A stretch of DNA of 64,000 nucleotides from Dioscorea cayenensis subsp. rotundata (taxonomy: Eukaryota > Streptophyta > Magnoliopsida > Dioscoreales > Dioscoreaceae): positions 20,924,345 to 20,988,344 of the forward strand of contig NC_052482.1 in NCBI RefSeq assembly GCF_009730915.1, in the 5' to 3' direction. Below the pieces are notes generated by a model. That model was not told the DNA's origin, searched no databases, and saw nothing but the letters and a program-made list of their open reading frames with translations. The translations under genes were made by a program, and so were the position numbers. This document shows positions 24,359 to 34,373 of the stretch, piece by piece; positions within the stretch are counted from its first letter, which is position 1, and every line of letters begins with the position of its first letter.

Positions 24359-25168
24359 ATGGCTAACAAAACAATGGTCCTGAAGCTGCTCATAGATACT
24401 AAAGCAAACAGAGTCCTGTTTGCTGAAGCTGGGAAAGAAGTGGTGGATTTCCTCTTTACTCTTCTTGCACTGCCATTAGGCTCCATAGTGAAGCTAGTGA
24501 GCAAGGATCAGATGGTAGGATCCATTGGAAGTATCTACAGAAGCCTGGAGAACTTGGATTCCACATATATGCAGCCTAATCAAGATAAGAACATCCTCCA
24601 TAACCCACAATTACATCAACAGAAACAGTGCCAGAGCAATCTCTGCTTACCATCACCACTCTTCTTACCATCACCAGTTTCTGCAAAAGTTGAGGCTTAC
24701 TATGGGTGCCGCAATCAAATTTCTTGCCGTGATTATGTTAGTAAAGTTTGTGGTATTCAATGTCCTTCATGCCGTGGCAAAATGGACAAAGTGTTGCGGT
24801 TTGTGCATACTGAGTCTGGAATGGTGTCAGGAAATGGTGGAGGAGGAGAAGGAGGTTATGTGAAGGGTGTGGTTACTTACACCATAATGGATGATCTTTC
24901 TGTGACTCCAATGTCCAGCATCTCTAGCATCACTTTGCTCAGCAAGTTCAATGTCAAGAATATGGACGTTCTCAAGGAGAAGAACGTCAACTTGGGAATG
25001 CAAGAGGTTGTGTTTCAATTTGTAGAATATATAGTTTTTTTTTTTTTTAAATCACTGTTTTTCATGTGCTTTTGTTTTCAGGCTTTGAAGTTGCTGAAGG
25101 CCTCCTTGGCGTCCAAGACTATCCTCACTGATGTGTTCTTGGCCAGCAAATCAAGAGTAGCAAGATAA
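24359..25168 (+). CDS. DUF674 family protein, copy A
   Basis: Plant-specific DUF674 protein (PF05056); no biochemical function is known. Exons 24359-25006 and 25082-25168 give 244 residues. The N-terminal block has LKLLIDTKANRVLFAEAGKE and LPLGSIVKL; the middle has YYGC...CRDYVSKVCGIQCPSCRGKM, a Cys pattern that could bind metal; the C-terminal block has VKGVVTYTIMDDLSVTPMSS and ITLLSKFNVKN; the last exon is ALKLLKASLASKTILTDVFL. The tail reads SKSRVAR, where other copies end in SKE or GKQ, because of a small change before the usual stop. The intron is 75 nt, a multiple of three without a stop, so retention would still make a protein. The start is set at the Met of MANKTMVLK, the conserved family start; an in-frame ATG lies 27 nt upstream. 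Confidence 0.88.
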   Translation: MANKTMVLKLLIDTKANRVLFAEAGKEVVDFLFTLLALPLGSIVKLVSKDQMVGSIGSIYRSLENLDSTYMQPNQDKNILHNPQLHQQKQCQSNLCLPSPLFLPSPVSAKVEAYYGCRNQISCRDYVSKVCGIQCPSCRGKMDKVLRFVHTESGMVSGNGGGGEGGYVKGVVTYTIMDDLSVTPMSSISSITLLSKFNVKNMDVLKEKNVNLGMQEVVFQFVEYIVFFFFKSLFFMCFCFQALKLLKASLASKTILTDVFLASKSRVAR

Positions 25169-25174
25169 CTTGCA

Positions 25175-25584
25175 TTATATATAATATATATATATATATA
25201 TACTTCTTTTGTGTTTTTGTTGGTTTGCCTTGACATGGGCATGAAGTTATCTGACTTTTTGTATCACTGACTTCACATGTATGAAGTATGGGTTTCCATG
25301 TAAGCTCTCGTAAACAATTAGTTACAAACCAAAGTTTATGTGTAAATTTGACTGAGCATGTGATTTATTACAGTAGAGATTATTGACTGTAATAACAGTT
25401 CACTTTAAAATAACTGAGATTGATAAATAAGCATGACCTCCAACATCACGCACCTCAAGATGGTTTGGAACCAGAAACAAGCAACAGATTGAAAAATGCC
25501 AGATGTGTTTGGAACCAGAAACAAGCAATGTAACGATTAACTGGAAGATTTGTCATAAGGTTCATGGACTGCAAGTCAAGTGAA
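25175..25584. other. 3' spacer of DUF674 copy A
   Basis: Contains a (TA)n tract near 25180-25200 and a 3' flank that recurs after the copies at 28546, 30946, 34373 and 59469 (GAAGTTATC...TTTTTGTATCACTGA and later blocks). No other gene. Confidence 0.6.
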
Positions 25585-25876
25585 TTAGTGATGATCAAGG
25601 AACCTTTGGCCAATTTCAGTAATTCACCCACGATTAGTAATTGGGAGTGCCCTCAGTTCGAACCTCTCGGATCATAATCATATTTAAGGTCCCTCTGCAA
25701 GCTCATGCGAGGGATTACTCTCGCTCTTCCCTCCGGCGGTTGCACGATGTGGGATTATTCCCATGAGGCGTCATTTTAAGCTCACCGTGACGTGCAGCAC
25801 TCCGCATCCATTCGTCTCTTTCGATTTGTTGCTTGTTGACTTTGTCAAAAAAAAAAAAAAAATTTAGTGATGATCA
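25585..25876 (+). mobile_element. SINE 1 (tRNA-derived retroposon)
   Basis: Body 25598-25863 (266 bp), ending in an A tract after TTGACTTTGTC, flanked by a perfect 13-bp duplication TTAGTGATGATCA (25585-25597 and 25864-25876). A B-box-like AGTTCGAACCTC sits near 25655. The sequence is much more GC-rich than its surroundings. Size, tail and duplication make a SINE the best reading. The duplicated downstream unit shows no counterpart, so insertion followed the duplication. Confidence 0.82.
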
Positions 25877-26438
25877 CAGCGAAAATAACCTCCAAATAGC
25901 TGTTCAAAACCAAATAATGAATGATTTCAAGCATTGCTAGGATATGTTAAAGAAGGCAAGGCAGGGGTTTATGGGCGGAGCTGCTCATACTCCTAGAAAT
26001 ATGCAATTATTTATGAATTGAACTCTCGTCACTCGTGAAGTATTTTTACAAAAGCATAAATATAAATAAACCTCTCGATCATTGGCTAAATATTTTAAAC
26101 TTGCTATATAAGACTGACTTGAAGGAAAGGATTGGCAAGAGCCTTTCAAGTTTCAAACTAAACAAAGGCAATCTCCAAAGACATTCACAATGACAGTATC
26201 ATAAAACATGCTAATTAAAAACAATGCATGAGACCAGAAGAGAATATGAGACTCTCCTTCTTTGCACTTTGTTACCATTGTTCAATGCATGCTACTTTTA
26301 ATTCTTCTGATTTTTTTCTTTTTTTAATAAATTTACAACTAAGATGGTTAGCTGTAAAAGAATTAAAAAGAAGCCATTGCGTACATATATTAAAAGATTT
26401 ACTTTTAGTTTTTAGAATATTTTATATGTTGGTGGAGT

Positions 26439-26595
26439 TTTTAGGGACGAAAAGAAGTGGTGGATTTCTTCTTTGGTTTTCTTGCTTTGCCATTAGGCTC
26501 CATAGTGAAGGTACTGGGACAGGATCAAATGGTAGGATCCATTGGCAGTATCTACAGCTTATCTGCAGTCTAATCAAAACAAGAACATTCAGGAA
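26439..26595 (+). pseudogene. DUF674 fragment (copy B)
   Basis: Matches codons for KEVVDF, LPLGSIVKVLGQDQMVGSIG and the start of the IYS-Q block, with nothing of the N terminus or the downstream two-thirds. It is paralogous to the fragment at 32599 and shares its upstream spacer. Confidence 0.75.
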
Positions 26596-27386
26596 CTACA
26601 TGTAGGAACATAATTTTTTTTAAATATTTTTTAAGATGATAAACCATTTTAATTAAAAATAGAATATAGCACCTCATACTATTTATTTTAAAATTTTAAA
26701 TATATTTTTTATTAAACTTATCAATATATAATTATATTAATATAAACAATAATAATAATTATTATTATTATTGTTATTATTATAAACATAAATAAAAATA
26801 AAATCTTAAAAACGATGCTATCATTATCTCAAAAATCTTTAAAAAAGATGTAACTCTCTCTCTCTCAATATCAGGTGTAATTTCTTTCTATCCAATAAAT
26901 CAAAAGCACATATCACAGTGAAATTTAACTACTCTAGATCATTAATCTGCAGGTTGCCATGATTGGTGAGTTTTTTCTCATTACACAATTTTTCTCAGCT
27001 TATGTTTTCTTTTATAGCGATTCATCTTGTTTTTTGTTTTGTTTGATTACTTGTTGTGAAAAAAATATTTGATATTTGTTGAATGAATATTTGTTAAATA
27101 TTTGTTTAATTGTTTGTTATAAATATTTGTTATGAAAAATTTATTGTGAAAATATTGTAAAAACTTATTAGATATTTGTTTGATTAATTGTTATGAAAAT
27201 TTGTTAAATTTATTAGATAGTTGTTTGATTAATTGTTGTGAAAATTTTGATTATTCATTAGATTAATACTTGAATTAGATTATAAATTTGAGTTAAAGTT
27301 GTTGGTTCATTCATCTTCAAATCCAACTTCATCACAACTCTCAAGAAAAACTCTTCTAATGCCTTCAGCCTTGTATATCATCTCTG
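26596..27386. other. AT-rich spacer and upstream region of copy C
   Basis: Contains AAT/ATT trinucleotide runs near 26745-26785 and a stretch of repeated ATTTGTT phrases (27060-27250). The same spacer recurs at 32820-33600 in the duplicated unit. No gene. Confidence 0.6.
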
Positions 27387-27470
27387 GTGTTAAAGACTGC
27401 TGATTTCAACAATTATATAAAGAAAAGGGAAGAAACCATTGAGCACTGTGAAAAAACTGGGTTGACAAAA

Positions 27471-28546
27471 ATGGTTGGCAAAACAAGGCCCATGAAATTG
27501 CTTATAGACACTAAGGCAAACAGAGTCCTGTTTGCTGAAGCTGGGAAAGAAGTGGTGGACTTCATCTTTGGTCTTCTTTCTTTGCCATTAGACTCTATAG
27601 TGAAGGTACTTGGACAGGATCAAATGGTTGGATCCATTGGCTGCATCTACAGCAGCCTGGAGAACCTGCATATCCAGCCTCATCTAGATAAGGATATCCG
27701 CCTTAGCCCAGATGGAGAGAAAAATAGACAGACCAATGTCTTCTTACCTGAAAACGTTAAGGCATACTATGGGTGTCACAATTATGTAAGTAAAGTTTGT
27801 GGTGTTAAATGTCCTTCATGTTGTTGCAAAATGCAAAAAGTGTTATAGTATGTGCATCCTGAGCCTGGAAATGTGAAGGATTTGGTTACTTACATTATAA
27901 TGGATGTGTTTTTCTTCATATTATTGCTGTGTTTGACATAACAAGTCAAGATGGAGATTTGTTGAAATGCCTTGAATTTGAAATTGATTATGATTGTAAC
28001 CTTATCCAAATTATGACTCGACCCTAACCCTAAATTAGAAATTTTAATGAAAATCTGTGGTGGGCTTTTGGCTTGGGCCTACCAACCGACTGATCCATTG
28101 TGGGTTATATTATTTTATTTTAATTTGGATATATATATAGGGTTTTTATGGAAGAATAAAAAATCTCTTTCTATCTGCCCATGGACGTAGGGTTATATGT
28201 AGACTCGAAACCAGCGTAAATCTCGTGTGCTACCATTTTTGCATATTATTGCTGCATTTGGCATAATAGGATCATCTTTCTGTGATGCCAATGTCCACCA
28301 TCTCCTGTATCACTTTGCTCAACAAGCTTGAGGTCAAGAATGTGGATGTTCTCAAAGAGAAAAATGTCAACTTGAGCGATGGAAAGGTGGTGTTTCAATT
28401 TGTAGAATATATATATATATATATGTATATATGTATAACATTATTTTTCATGTGTTCTTGTGTTTTTTCAGTGTTTGAAGTTGCTGAAGGCCTTGTTTGA
28501 GTCCAAGAATGTTCTCACTGATGTCTTCCTGACCAGCAAAGAGTAG
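27471..28546 (+). pseudogene. DUF674 copy C, disrupted by an LTR remnant
   Basis: The start (MVGKTRPMKLLIDTKANRV) and most of the N-terminal and Cys region are open to a stop after MQKVL at 27848. An LTR-retroelement derivative at 27907-28268 then splits the codons for TYIIMDDLSV. Downstream, PMSTISCITLLNKLEVKNVD continues to a donor after 28386, and the last exon 28472-28546 (CLKLLKALFESKNVLTDVFL) ends in SKE-stop. All gene parts are present, but the copy cannot make a full protein. Upstream it has a TATATAAAG at 27414, not the shared block of copies A, D, G and H. Confidence 0.85.
27902..28273 (+). mobile_element. LTR-retrotransposon derivative in DUF674 copy C
   Basis: Element 27907-28268 with flanking GGATG/GGATC (one mismatch); removing it restores the gene order ATAATGGATGATCTTTC. 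The part 27960-28268 looks like an LTR starting TGTTGAAATG, preceded by a polypurine-like AAGATGGAGATT. The first about 37 bp repeat the LTR's 3' end (CATATTATTGCTG...GACATAA against ...GGCATAA). This suggests a largely deleted element: LTR remnant, polypurine tract, LTR. Internal phrases such as CCATGGACGTAGG are common in Copia LTRs. Confidence 0.75.
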
Positions 28547-29990
28547 CAACCAAGCTTGTATTATATATTATGGTTCGCTGGTTTCTCTTTTACCAGTTCA
28601 TATATGAACTCTAGTCCTCTCATTTATCAATTAATACAGAAGCACTACTGTTGTGTCTTCATTTTTTTAATCAATAAATATTAGTTTCTTCTCTTTCCTT
28701 TTTTAATCTTCTTTTCATTGTTGTTGGTTTGCTGGTTTTCCTTGACCTAGCTAGTCATGAAGTTATTGCTTTTTGTATGAGTTTATGTATGAGGTTGACT
28801 GAACATGTGATTCAAGACACAAGTAATTGCATTGTGCTAAAATTTTCAGGTGTGTTAAGCAGTAGTTTGACTGTATGATAATGACATTTACTTCGTAATA
28901 ACTGAGATTAATAGACAAGTATGACCTCCAAAATAATACATCTGAAGATGGTTTGTCACCAGGGACAAGTAATAGATTGGAAAAATACAAGATATATATG
29001 TTGCAAATTTAATTAAAAATGTTTTAGATTATATGCAGTTATCAATGAGAATGCCTGTTGCCATCTTGAGATTTGTTATAAGATCTATGAACTGCAAGTC
29101 AAGTAAACAAGTGATTAATATCACAGTGAAACAAGCTTTTCAGCAGTTGTTTGAAGTGAAATAATAAATGATTTCAAGTATCGCTATGACATTTTAAAAC
29201 TAACTTTTTAACCTAAACAAAGAATGGATAAATAACTGATGACCCGGATTCAACACCATGACAAGCATTAATAATGATCTTACTCTTCAAAAATATATAT
29301 ATATATATATATATATATTTGATGAAGATTAACTCCAGATACAGCGCTGTGTGATGAAGTTGTTTGCTGATATTGGGTTCTTCTTTTAGATTTTGTTATA
29401 TCTGTTCTTTCTCTTCTTTGTTGGTTTTCTTTTTTTTTTTTCTCTTTTGTTGATTGTATCTTTGCTTTTCTATTTCAATAAAAGCCCTGGGGGCTCTTTC
29501 AAAAAATAAAAAATAAAAATATATATATATATTGTAATAAAGTGAATAAACTACATATTTATTACAAGAGAGAGACAAGACTCTTTAAGATATTGTTTAA
29601 GAAAATAAATTTCATCAAGTCTTTTTTTTAGAAAAAAATAGGTAAATCATATTAATTGAAAAAACAACGGTTACAAAACATCCATTAACTTTGGAAAAAA
29701 TAACAAAAAATAACTCCCACTATTTAGAGTGAACAATCAAAAGCCTAACCTTTCCATTTGATCTAGATCTATCTTCTGTTCCGCGAGCCTGATATAAAAA
29801 AAAATTAAATTAAATACATCAAAATCAAAATTATAAAATATGTTTATCTTGATTTTATATTTTCAAGGAGAGAGAAAGAAAGTGACACTTAGTGGTTGGG
29901 GTCTGTTCTACTTTTGTTGTTTTTAATGTGCAGTGGTTTATTCATCTTAAAGTGACACTTCATTTCCCTTCCAATCCTACTCCCTTGTAG
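28547..29990. other. Spacer between duplicated DUF674 units
   Basis: 3' flank of copy C, (TA)n tract near 29295-29325 and AT-rich sequence. Around 29880-29960 it enters the upstream sequence shared with copy A (AAAGTGACACTT...CATTTCC). No gene seen. Confidence 0.55.
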
Positions 29991-30009
29991 AGTTGTTGAG
30001 GTCACGTGG

Positions 30010-30181
30010 CTTTTGAAAAAAATCACAAACAACACAATAACAAATACAAACGTTTACAATTTCCAACCAGAAACGATTACAATTCCCGACAATTCATTTA
30101 TCCTCAATGCATGGCCAGCCCTTGGTTTATCAATATTATAAAGAAACGTAAATCTCGTGCTCACAATAGCAGTTCAAAGAA
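30010..30181 (+). promoter_or_regulatory. Conserved promoter block of DUF674 copy D
   Basis: Nearly identical to the block before copy A. TATAAAG at 30137 is 45 nt from the ATG, with the ATGCATGG (RY-containing) string at 30107. Confidence 0.65.
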
Positions 30182-30946
30182 ATGGCTAACAAAACAATGG
30201 TCCTGAAGCTGCTCATAGATACTAAAGCAAACAGAGTCCTGTTTGCTGAAGCTGGGAAAGAAGTGGTGGATTTCCTCTTTACTCTTCTTGGATTGCCATT
30301 AGGCTCCATAGTGAAGCTCCTGAGCAAGAGTCAGATGATAGGATCTATTGGAAATATCTACAGCAGCCTGGAGAATTTGGATTTCACTTATATCCAGCCT
30401 CATCAAGATAAGGACATCCTACTTAGTCCACAGGTAAAGGAACAGAAACAGTGCGAGAACAATCTCCGCTTACTATTACCAGATCCTGCAAAAGTTGAGG
30501 CTTACTATAGGTGTCGCAGTTGCCGTGATTATGTTAGTAAAGTTTGCGGTATTGAATGTCCTTCATGTAGTGGCAAAATGGACAAAATGTTGCGGTTTGT
30601 GCATGAGTCTGGAATGGCGTCTGGAATGGCATCCGGAAATGGTGTAGGAGAAGAAGGTTTAGTTAAGGGTGTGGTTACTTACACTATAATGGATGATCTT
30701 ACTGTGACTCCAATGTCCACCATCTCCGGCATCACTTTGCTCAGCAAGTTCAATGTCAAGAATGTTGATGTTCTCATGGAGAAGAACATTAGCTTGGGAA
30801 TGCAAGAGGTTGTGTTTCAATTTGTAGAATATGTAGATGAATCAATATTTTTCACGTGCTTTTGTTTCCAGGCTTTGGAGCTGCTGAAGGCCTCCTTGGC
30901 GTCCAAGACTGTCCTCACTGATGTGTTCTTGGCCGGCAAACAGTAG
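30182..30946 (+). CDS. DUF674 family protein, copy D
   Basis: Exons 30182-30808 and 30872-30946 give 233 residues; function unknown. It is a recent paralogue of copy A: the same start (MANKTMVLKLLIDTK), the same C-terminal blocks (VKGVVTYTIMDDLTVTPMST, ALELLKASLASKTVLTDVFL) and the same promoter. The central region is shorter and reads YYRCRSCRDYVSKVCGIECP, lacking about ten residues found in copy A. MASGMASGNG shows a small internal duplication. The intron is only 63 nt, in frame and stop-free. At that length splicing is doubtful, and the retained form would be 254 residues with a Phe/Cys-rich insert. Confidence 0.87.
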   Translation: MANKTMVLKLLIDTKANRVLFAEAGKEVVDFLFTLLGLPLGSIVKLLSKSQMIGSIGNIYSSLENLDFTYIQPHQDKDILLSPQVKEQKQCENNLRLLLPDPAKVEAYYRCRSCRDYVSKVCGIECPSCSGKMDKMLRFVHESGMASGMASGNGVGEEGLVKGVVTYTIMDDLTVTPMSTISGITLLSKFNVKNVDVLMEKNISLGMQEVVFQFVEYVDESIFFTCFCFQALELLKASLASKTVLTDVFLAGKQ

Positions 30947-31491
30947 CAAGCTATCTTGCATTATATATATATATATATATCTTCTTTTTGTTTTTGTTGG
31001 TTTGCTAGTTTTCCTTGACATGAAGTTATCTAAATCTTTGTATCACTGATATCCCATGAATTACGTATGGGTTTCTATGTAAGCTCTCTTAAAACAATTA
31101 GCTACAAACCCAAGTTTATGTGCAAGTTTGACTGAGCATGTGATTTATTACATGAAAAATTGCTGTATAATGTATATTCAGGTTCTCCAAGCAGTAATTA
31201 AAGATTGACCGTAATAACTGTTCACTTCAAAATAAATGAGATTGATAAATAAGCATAAGCATGACCTCCAACATTACACACCTCAAGATGGTTTGGCACC
31301 AGAAACAAGCAACAGACTGAAAAATGCCAGATATATGTGTTGCAAATTTAATTAAAACGTCGCCCATCATATCTGCCACGATTAATTGGAAGATTTATCA
31401 TAAGGTAGCTGTTTAAAACCAAATAATGAATGATTTCAAGCATTGCTAGGATATGTAAAACTCCTGTTAGATTGCTAAAGAAGGCAAGGCA
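30947..31491. other. 3' spacer of DUF674 copy D
   Basis: Paralogous to the spacer after copy A, including a (TA)n tract near 30961-30980, but without SINE 1. No gene. Confidence 0.6.
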
Positions 31492-31927
31492 GGGGCTTGT
31501 AAACGAGCCAAGCTGAGTATCACCAGGCTCAAGTATATTATTCGAAGGCTTGAGCTCGTTCGAGCCAATTTTTTTGTGCTTGAGCTCGGCTCGCTGGAAA
31601 GCTCAAGTAGCTCGAGCTCCGCTCATTTAAGCTTGATTAATTTGTCACAGTTGGATAAAGAGTAATTTTGTAATTTATTATAGTCTATATAATTATGTAT
31701 TTTTATGATTTATATATAAATAGTTTTATATTTTATATATAAAAGCTCGTTTAGGCTTGCGAGCCTCACGAGCTGAGTGTTTTTCGGCTTGAGCTCGGCG
31801 CGTCAACGTAAATGAGCAGCTCCAGTTTGGCTCGGCTCGTGAAAAATGGAATCGAATTCGAGCATTGAACGAACCGATTTTGAGTAGCTCACCAGTAGCT
31901 CGGCTCATTTGCACCCCTAGGAGTTTG
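31492..31927. mobile_element. hAT-type MITE rich in GAGCTCG motifs
   Basis: Element about 31500-31919. The right end reads GGCTCATTTGCACCCCTA and the left TAAACGAGCCAAGCT; inside are many inverted AGCTCG/CGAGCT motifs. Flanks GGGGCTTG (31492) and GGAGTTTG (31920) each differ by at most one base from GGGGTTTG, and the paralogous spacer of the first unit has the uninterrupted sequence GGGGTTTATGG at 25974. The element therefore inserted after the duplication. The left inverted repeat seems shortened. Confidence 0.72.
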
Positions 31928-32598
31928 TGGACGGAGCTGCATTACGTAGGGTGGGCACTAGACACTAGACATGGCTTAGACTCCTAGAAATGTGCAATAA
32001 CCTATGAATTGAAGGCTCACAAGATGAACTCTCGCCACTTGTGAAGTATTTTTACAAAAACCTAAATATAAATAAACCTCTTGGTCATTGGCTAACATAT
32101 TTTAAACTTGCTATATAAGACTGACTTGAAGGAAAGGATTGGCAAGAGGCTTTCAAGTTTCAAACTAAACAAAGGCAATCTCCAAAGACATTATAATTAT
32201 TCTCATATTCTCTTTCTAACTCTTTCTACGGAAACAATCAAATCCCACAAATCCACAATTCATGAGTGAGAAAAGGTGTTAAGATGAATAGAAGATTGAG
32301 TAATGTAAATACCCATGAACGGCAAACACAATCGGATTTAGATTCAAACAGAATATGATTCAACCTGTATCACAATGACAATATCATAAACATGCTAATA
32401 GAAAACAATGCATGAGACCAGAAGAGAATATGAGACTCTCCTTCTTTGCACTTTGTTACCGTTGTTCAATGCATACTATTTTTTTTTTTAATAAATTTAC
32501 AACTAAGATGGTTAGCTGTAAAAGAATAAAAAAGAAGACATTGCGTACATGATATCAAAAGATTTGCTTTTAGTTTTTAGAATATTTTATATGTTGGT
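31928..32598. other. Spacer paralogous to 25980-26440
   Basis: Aligns with the first unit apart from small indels and an extra piece at about 32215-32385. That piece recurs at 60370-60500 (AACAATCAAATCCCACAAAT), upstream of copy K. No gene. Confidence 0.55.
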
Positions 32599-32815
32599 GG
32601 AGTTTTTTGGGACGAAAAGAAGTTATGGATTTCTTCTTTGGTTTTCTTGCTTTGCCATTAGGCTCCATAGTCCATAGTAAAGGTACTGGGACAGGATCAA
32701 ATGGTAGGATCCATTGGCAGTATCTACAGCAGTCTGAAAACCCTGGATTCAGCTTATATATATATATATATATATATGCAGTCTAATCAAAACAAGGCAT
32801 TCATACATACTACAT
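32599..32815 (+). pseudogene. DUF674 fragment (copy E) with expanded TA repeat
   Basis: Counterpart of the fragment at 26439. It retains the KEVMDF...LPLGSI...GQDQMVGSIGS region and extends to LENPGFSL-like sequence. There the codons for Thr-Tyr-Ile have become a TA run (32757-32777) before the CAGTCTAATC block. Confidence 0.75.
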
Positions 32816-33686
32816 ATATCAGTATAATTTTATTTAAAAAAATAAAAATAAACTACTCAAATTAAAAAGTAGGATATAACAGCATAATCACCTAATACTA
32901 TTTGTTTTAAAATTTTAAATTTTAAATATATTTTTTATCAAACTTATCAATATATAATTATATTAACCTAAACAACAACAATATTAATAATAATAATTAT
33001 TATTATTATAAATATAAATAAATCTTTAAAAAATGCAATCACTATCTCAAAATCTTTAAAAAAGAAGTAACTCTCTCTCTCAATATCATATGCAATTTCT
33101 CTTTATCCTATAAATCAAAAGCACAATATCAGTGAAATTTAACTACTCTAGATCATTAATTTGCATATTGACTTGATTGGTGAGTTTTTTCTCATTACGC
33201 AATTTTTCTCAGCTTATGTTTTCTTTTATAGCGATTCATCTTGCTTTTTGTTTTGTTTGATTATTTGTTGTGAAAAAAAATATTTGATATTTGTTGAATG
33301 AATATTTGTTAAATATTTGGTTGATTGTTTGTTAGTAAAATATTTGTTAGAAAATTTATTGTGACAATATTTGTAAAAATTATTAGATATTTGCTTTGAT
33401 TAATGTTGCTAAAAAATTTGTTAAATTTATTAGATTTGTTATTTGAATAATTATTGTGAAAATTCTTTTGATTATTTATTAGATTAATAATTGAAATTAG
33501 ATTATAAATTTAGCAAAGTTGTTGGTTCATTCATCTTCAAATCCAACTACATCACAACTCTAAGAGTAAACTCTTCAATGCTCACTGTTTATTATCTCAG
33601 GTGTTAAAGACTGCTGATTTCTACACTAGAGATAGGAGAAAAGGGAAGCAACCATTGAGTGAATTGTGAAAAACCGGAGTTGACAA
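32816..33686. other. Spacer paralogous to 26600-27470
   Basis: The same order of AAT/ATT runs and ATTTGTT phrases as in the first unit. From about 33300 the match shows frequent 1-2 bp indels. No gene. Confidence 0.55.
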
Positions 33687-34373
33687 AATGAAGCTAAGTA
33701 AAAACAAGGCCCATGAAACTGCTTTGAGATACTAGTAAACAGAGTCCTGTTTGCTGAAGCTGGGAAAGAAGTGGTGGATCATCTCAGTCTTCTTTCTTTT
33801 GCCATTAGACTCTAGCAAAGGTAATGGACAGGATCAAAATGTTGGATCCATTGGCTGCATCTACAGCAGCCTGGAGACCAACCTGCAGATGATCCAGCCT
33901 CATCAGATAAGGATATCCGGCCTGAACAGATGGAAAGAGAAAATAGATAGACCAATGTCTTCTTTACCTGAAAACACGTTAAGGCATACTATGGTGTCAC
34001 AATTATGTAAGTAAAAGCTAGGTGTTAATGTCTCTTCAGTGTCTTGCAAAAGCCTGCAAAGAGTGTTACAGTATGTATCCTTGGAGTGTATCCTGGTTTG
34101 GAAATGAAGGATTGCATACGACATTATACTTTGATGATCTTCAGGATGCCAATGTTCACCATTTCCTGTATACCAATGTTGAGGTCAAGAATGTGGATGT
34201 TCAAAGAGAAAGATGTCAACTTGAGCGATGGAAAGGTGGTGTTTCAATTTGTAGAATATTTTATTTTATTTTTTCTTTATCATTACTTTTCATGTGTTCT
34301 TGTGTTTTTTCAAAATAGTTGCTGAAGCTCCTGTTTGAGTCCAAGAATGTTCTCACTGATGTCTTCTGACCAA
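33687..34373 (+). pseudogene. DUF674 copy F, heavily indel-broken
   Basis: Paralogous to copy C along its whole length (AACAGAGTCCTGTTTGCTGA, GGATCCATTGGCTGCATCTA, and the last-exon stretch near 34320-34370), but small insertions and deletions occur every few tens of bases, so no reading frame survives. It lacks the LTR remnant present in copy C, so either that insertion came after the duplication or this copy lost it. The indel pattern could be decay or poor consensus. Confidence 0.8.

Noticed and set aside
24313-24504. Minus-strand 63-codon frames recurring opposite every DUF674 start
   Set aside because: They are antisense shadows of the conserved N-terminal codons and appear in each copy for that reason.
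28020-28040. Telomere-like CCCTAACCCTAAA
   Set aside because: Only two units, inside an LTR remnant; no array.
30006-30206. Small open frame in the copy D promoter, also present before copy A
   Set aside because: It overlaps the conserved promoter and the real start codon in another frame; recurrence follows from DNA duplication, not protein conservation.
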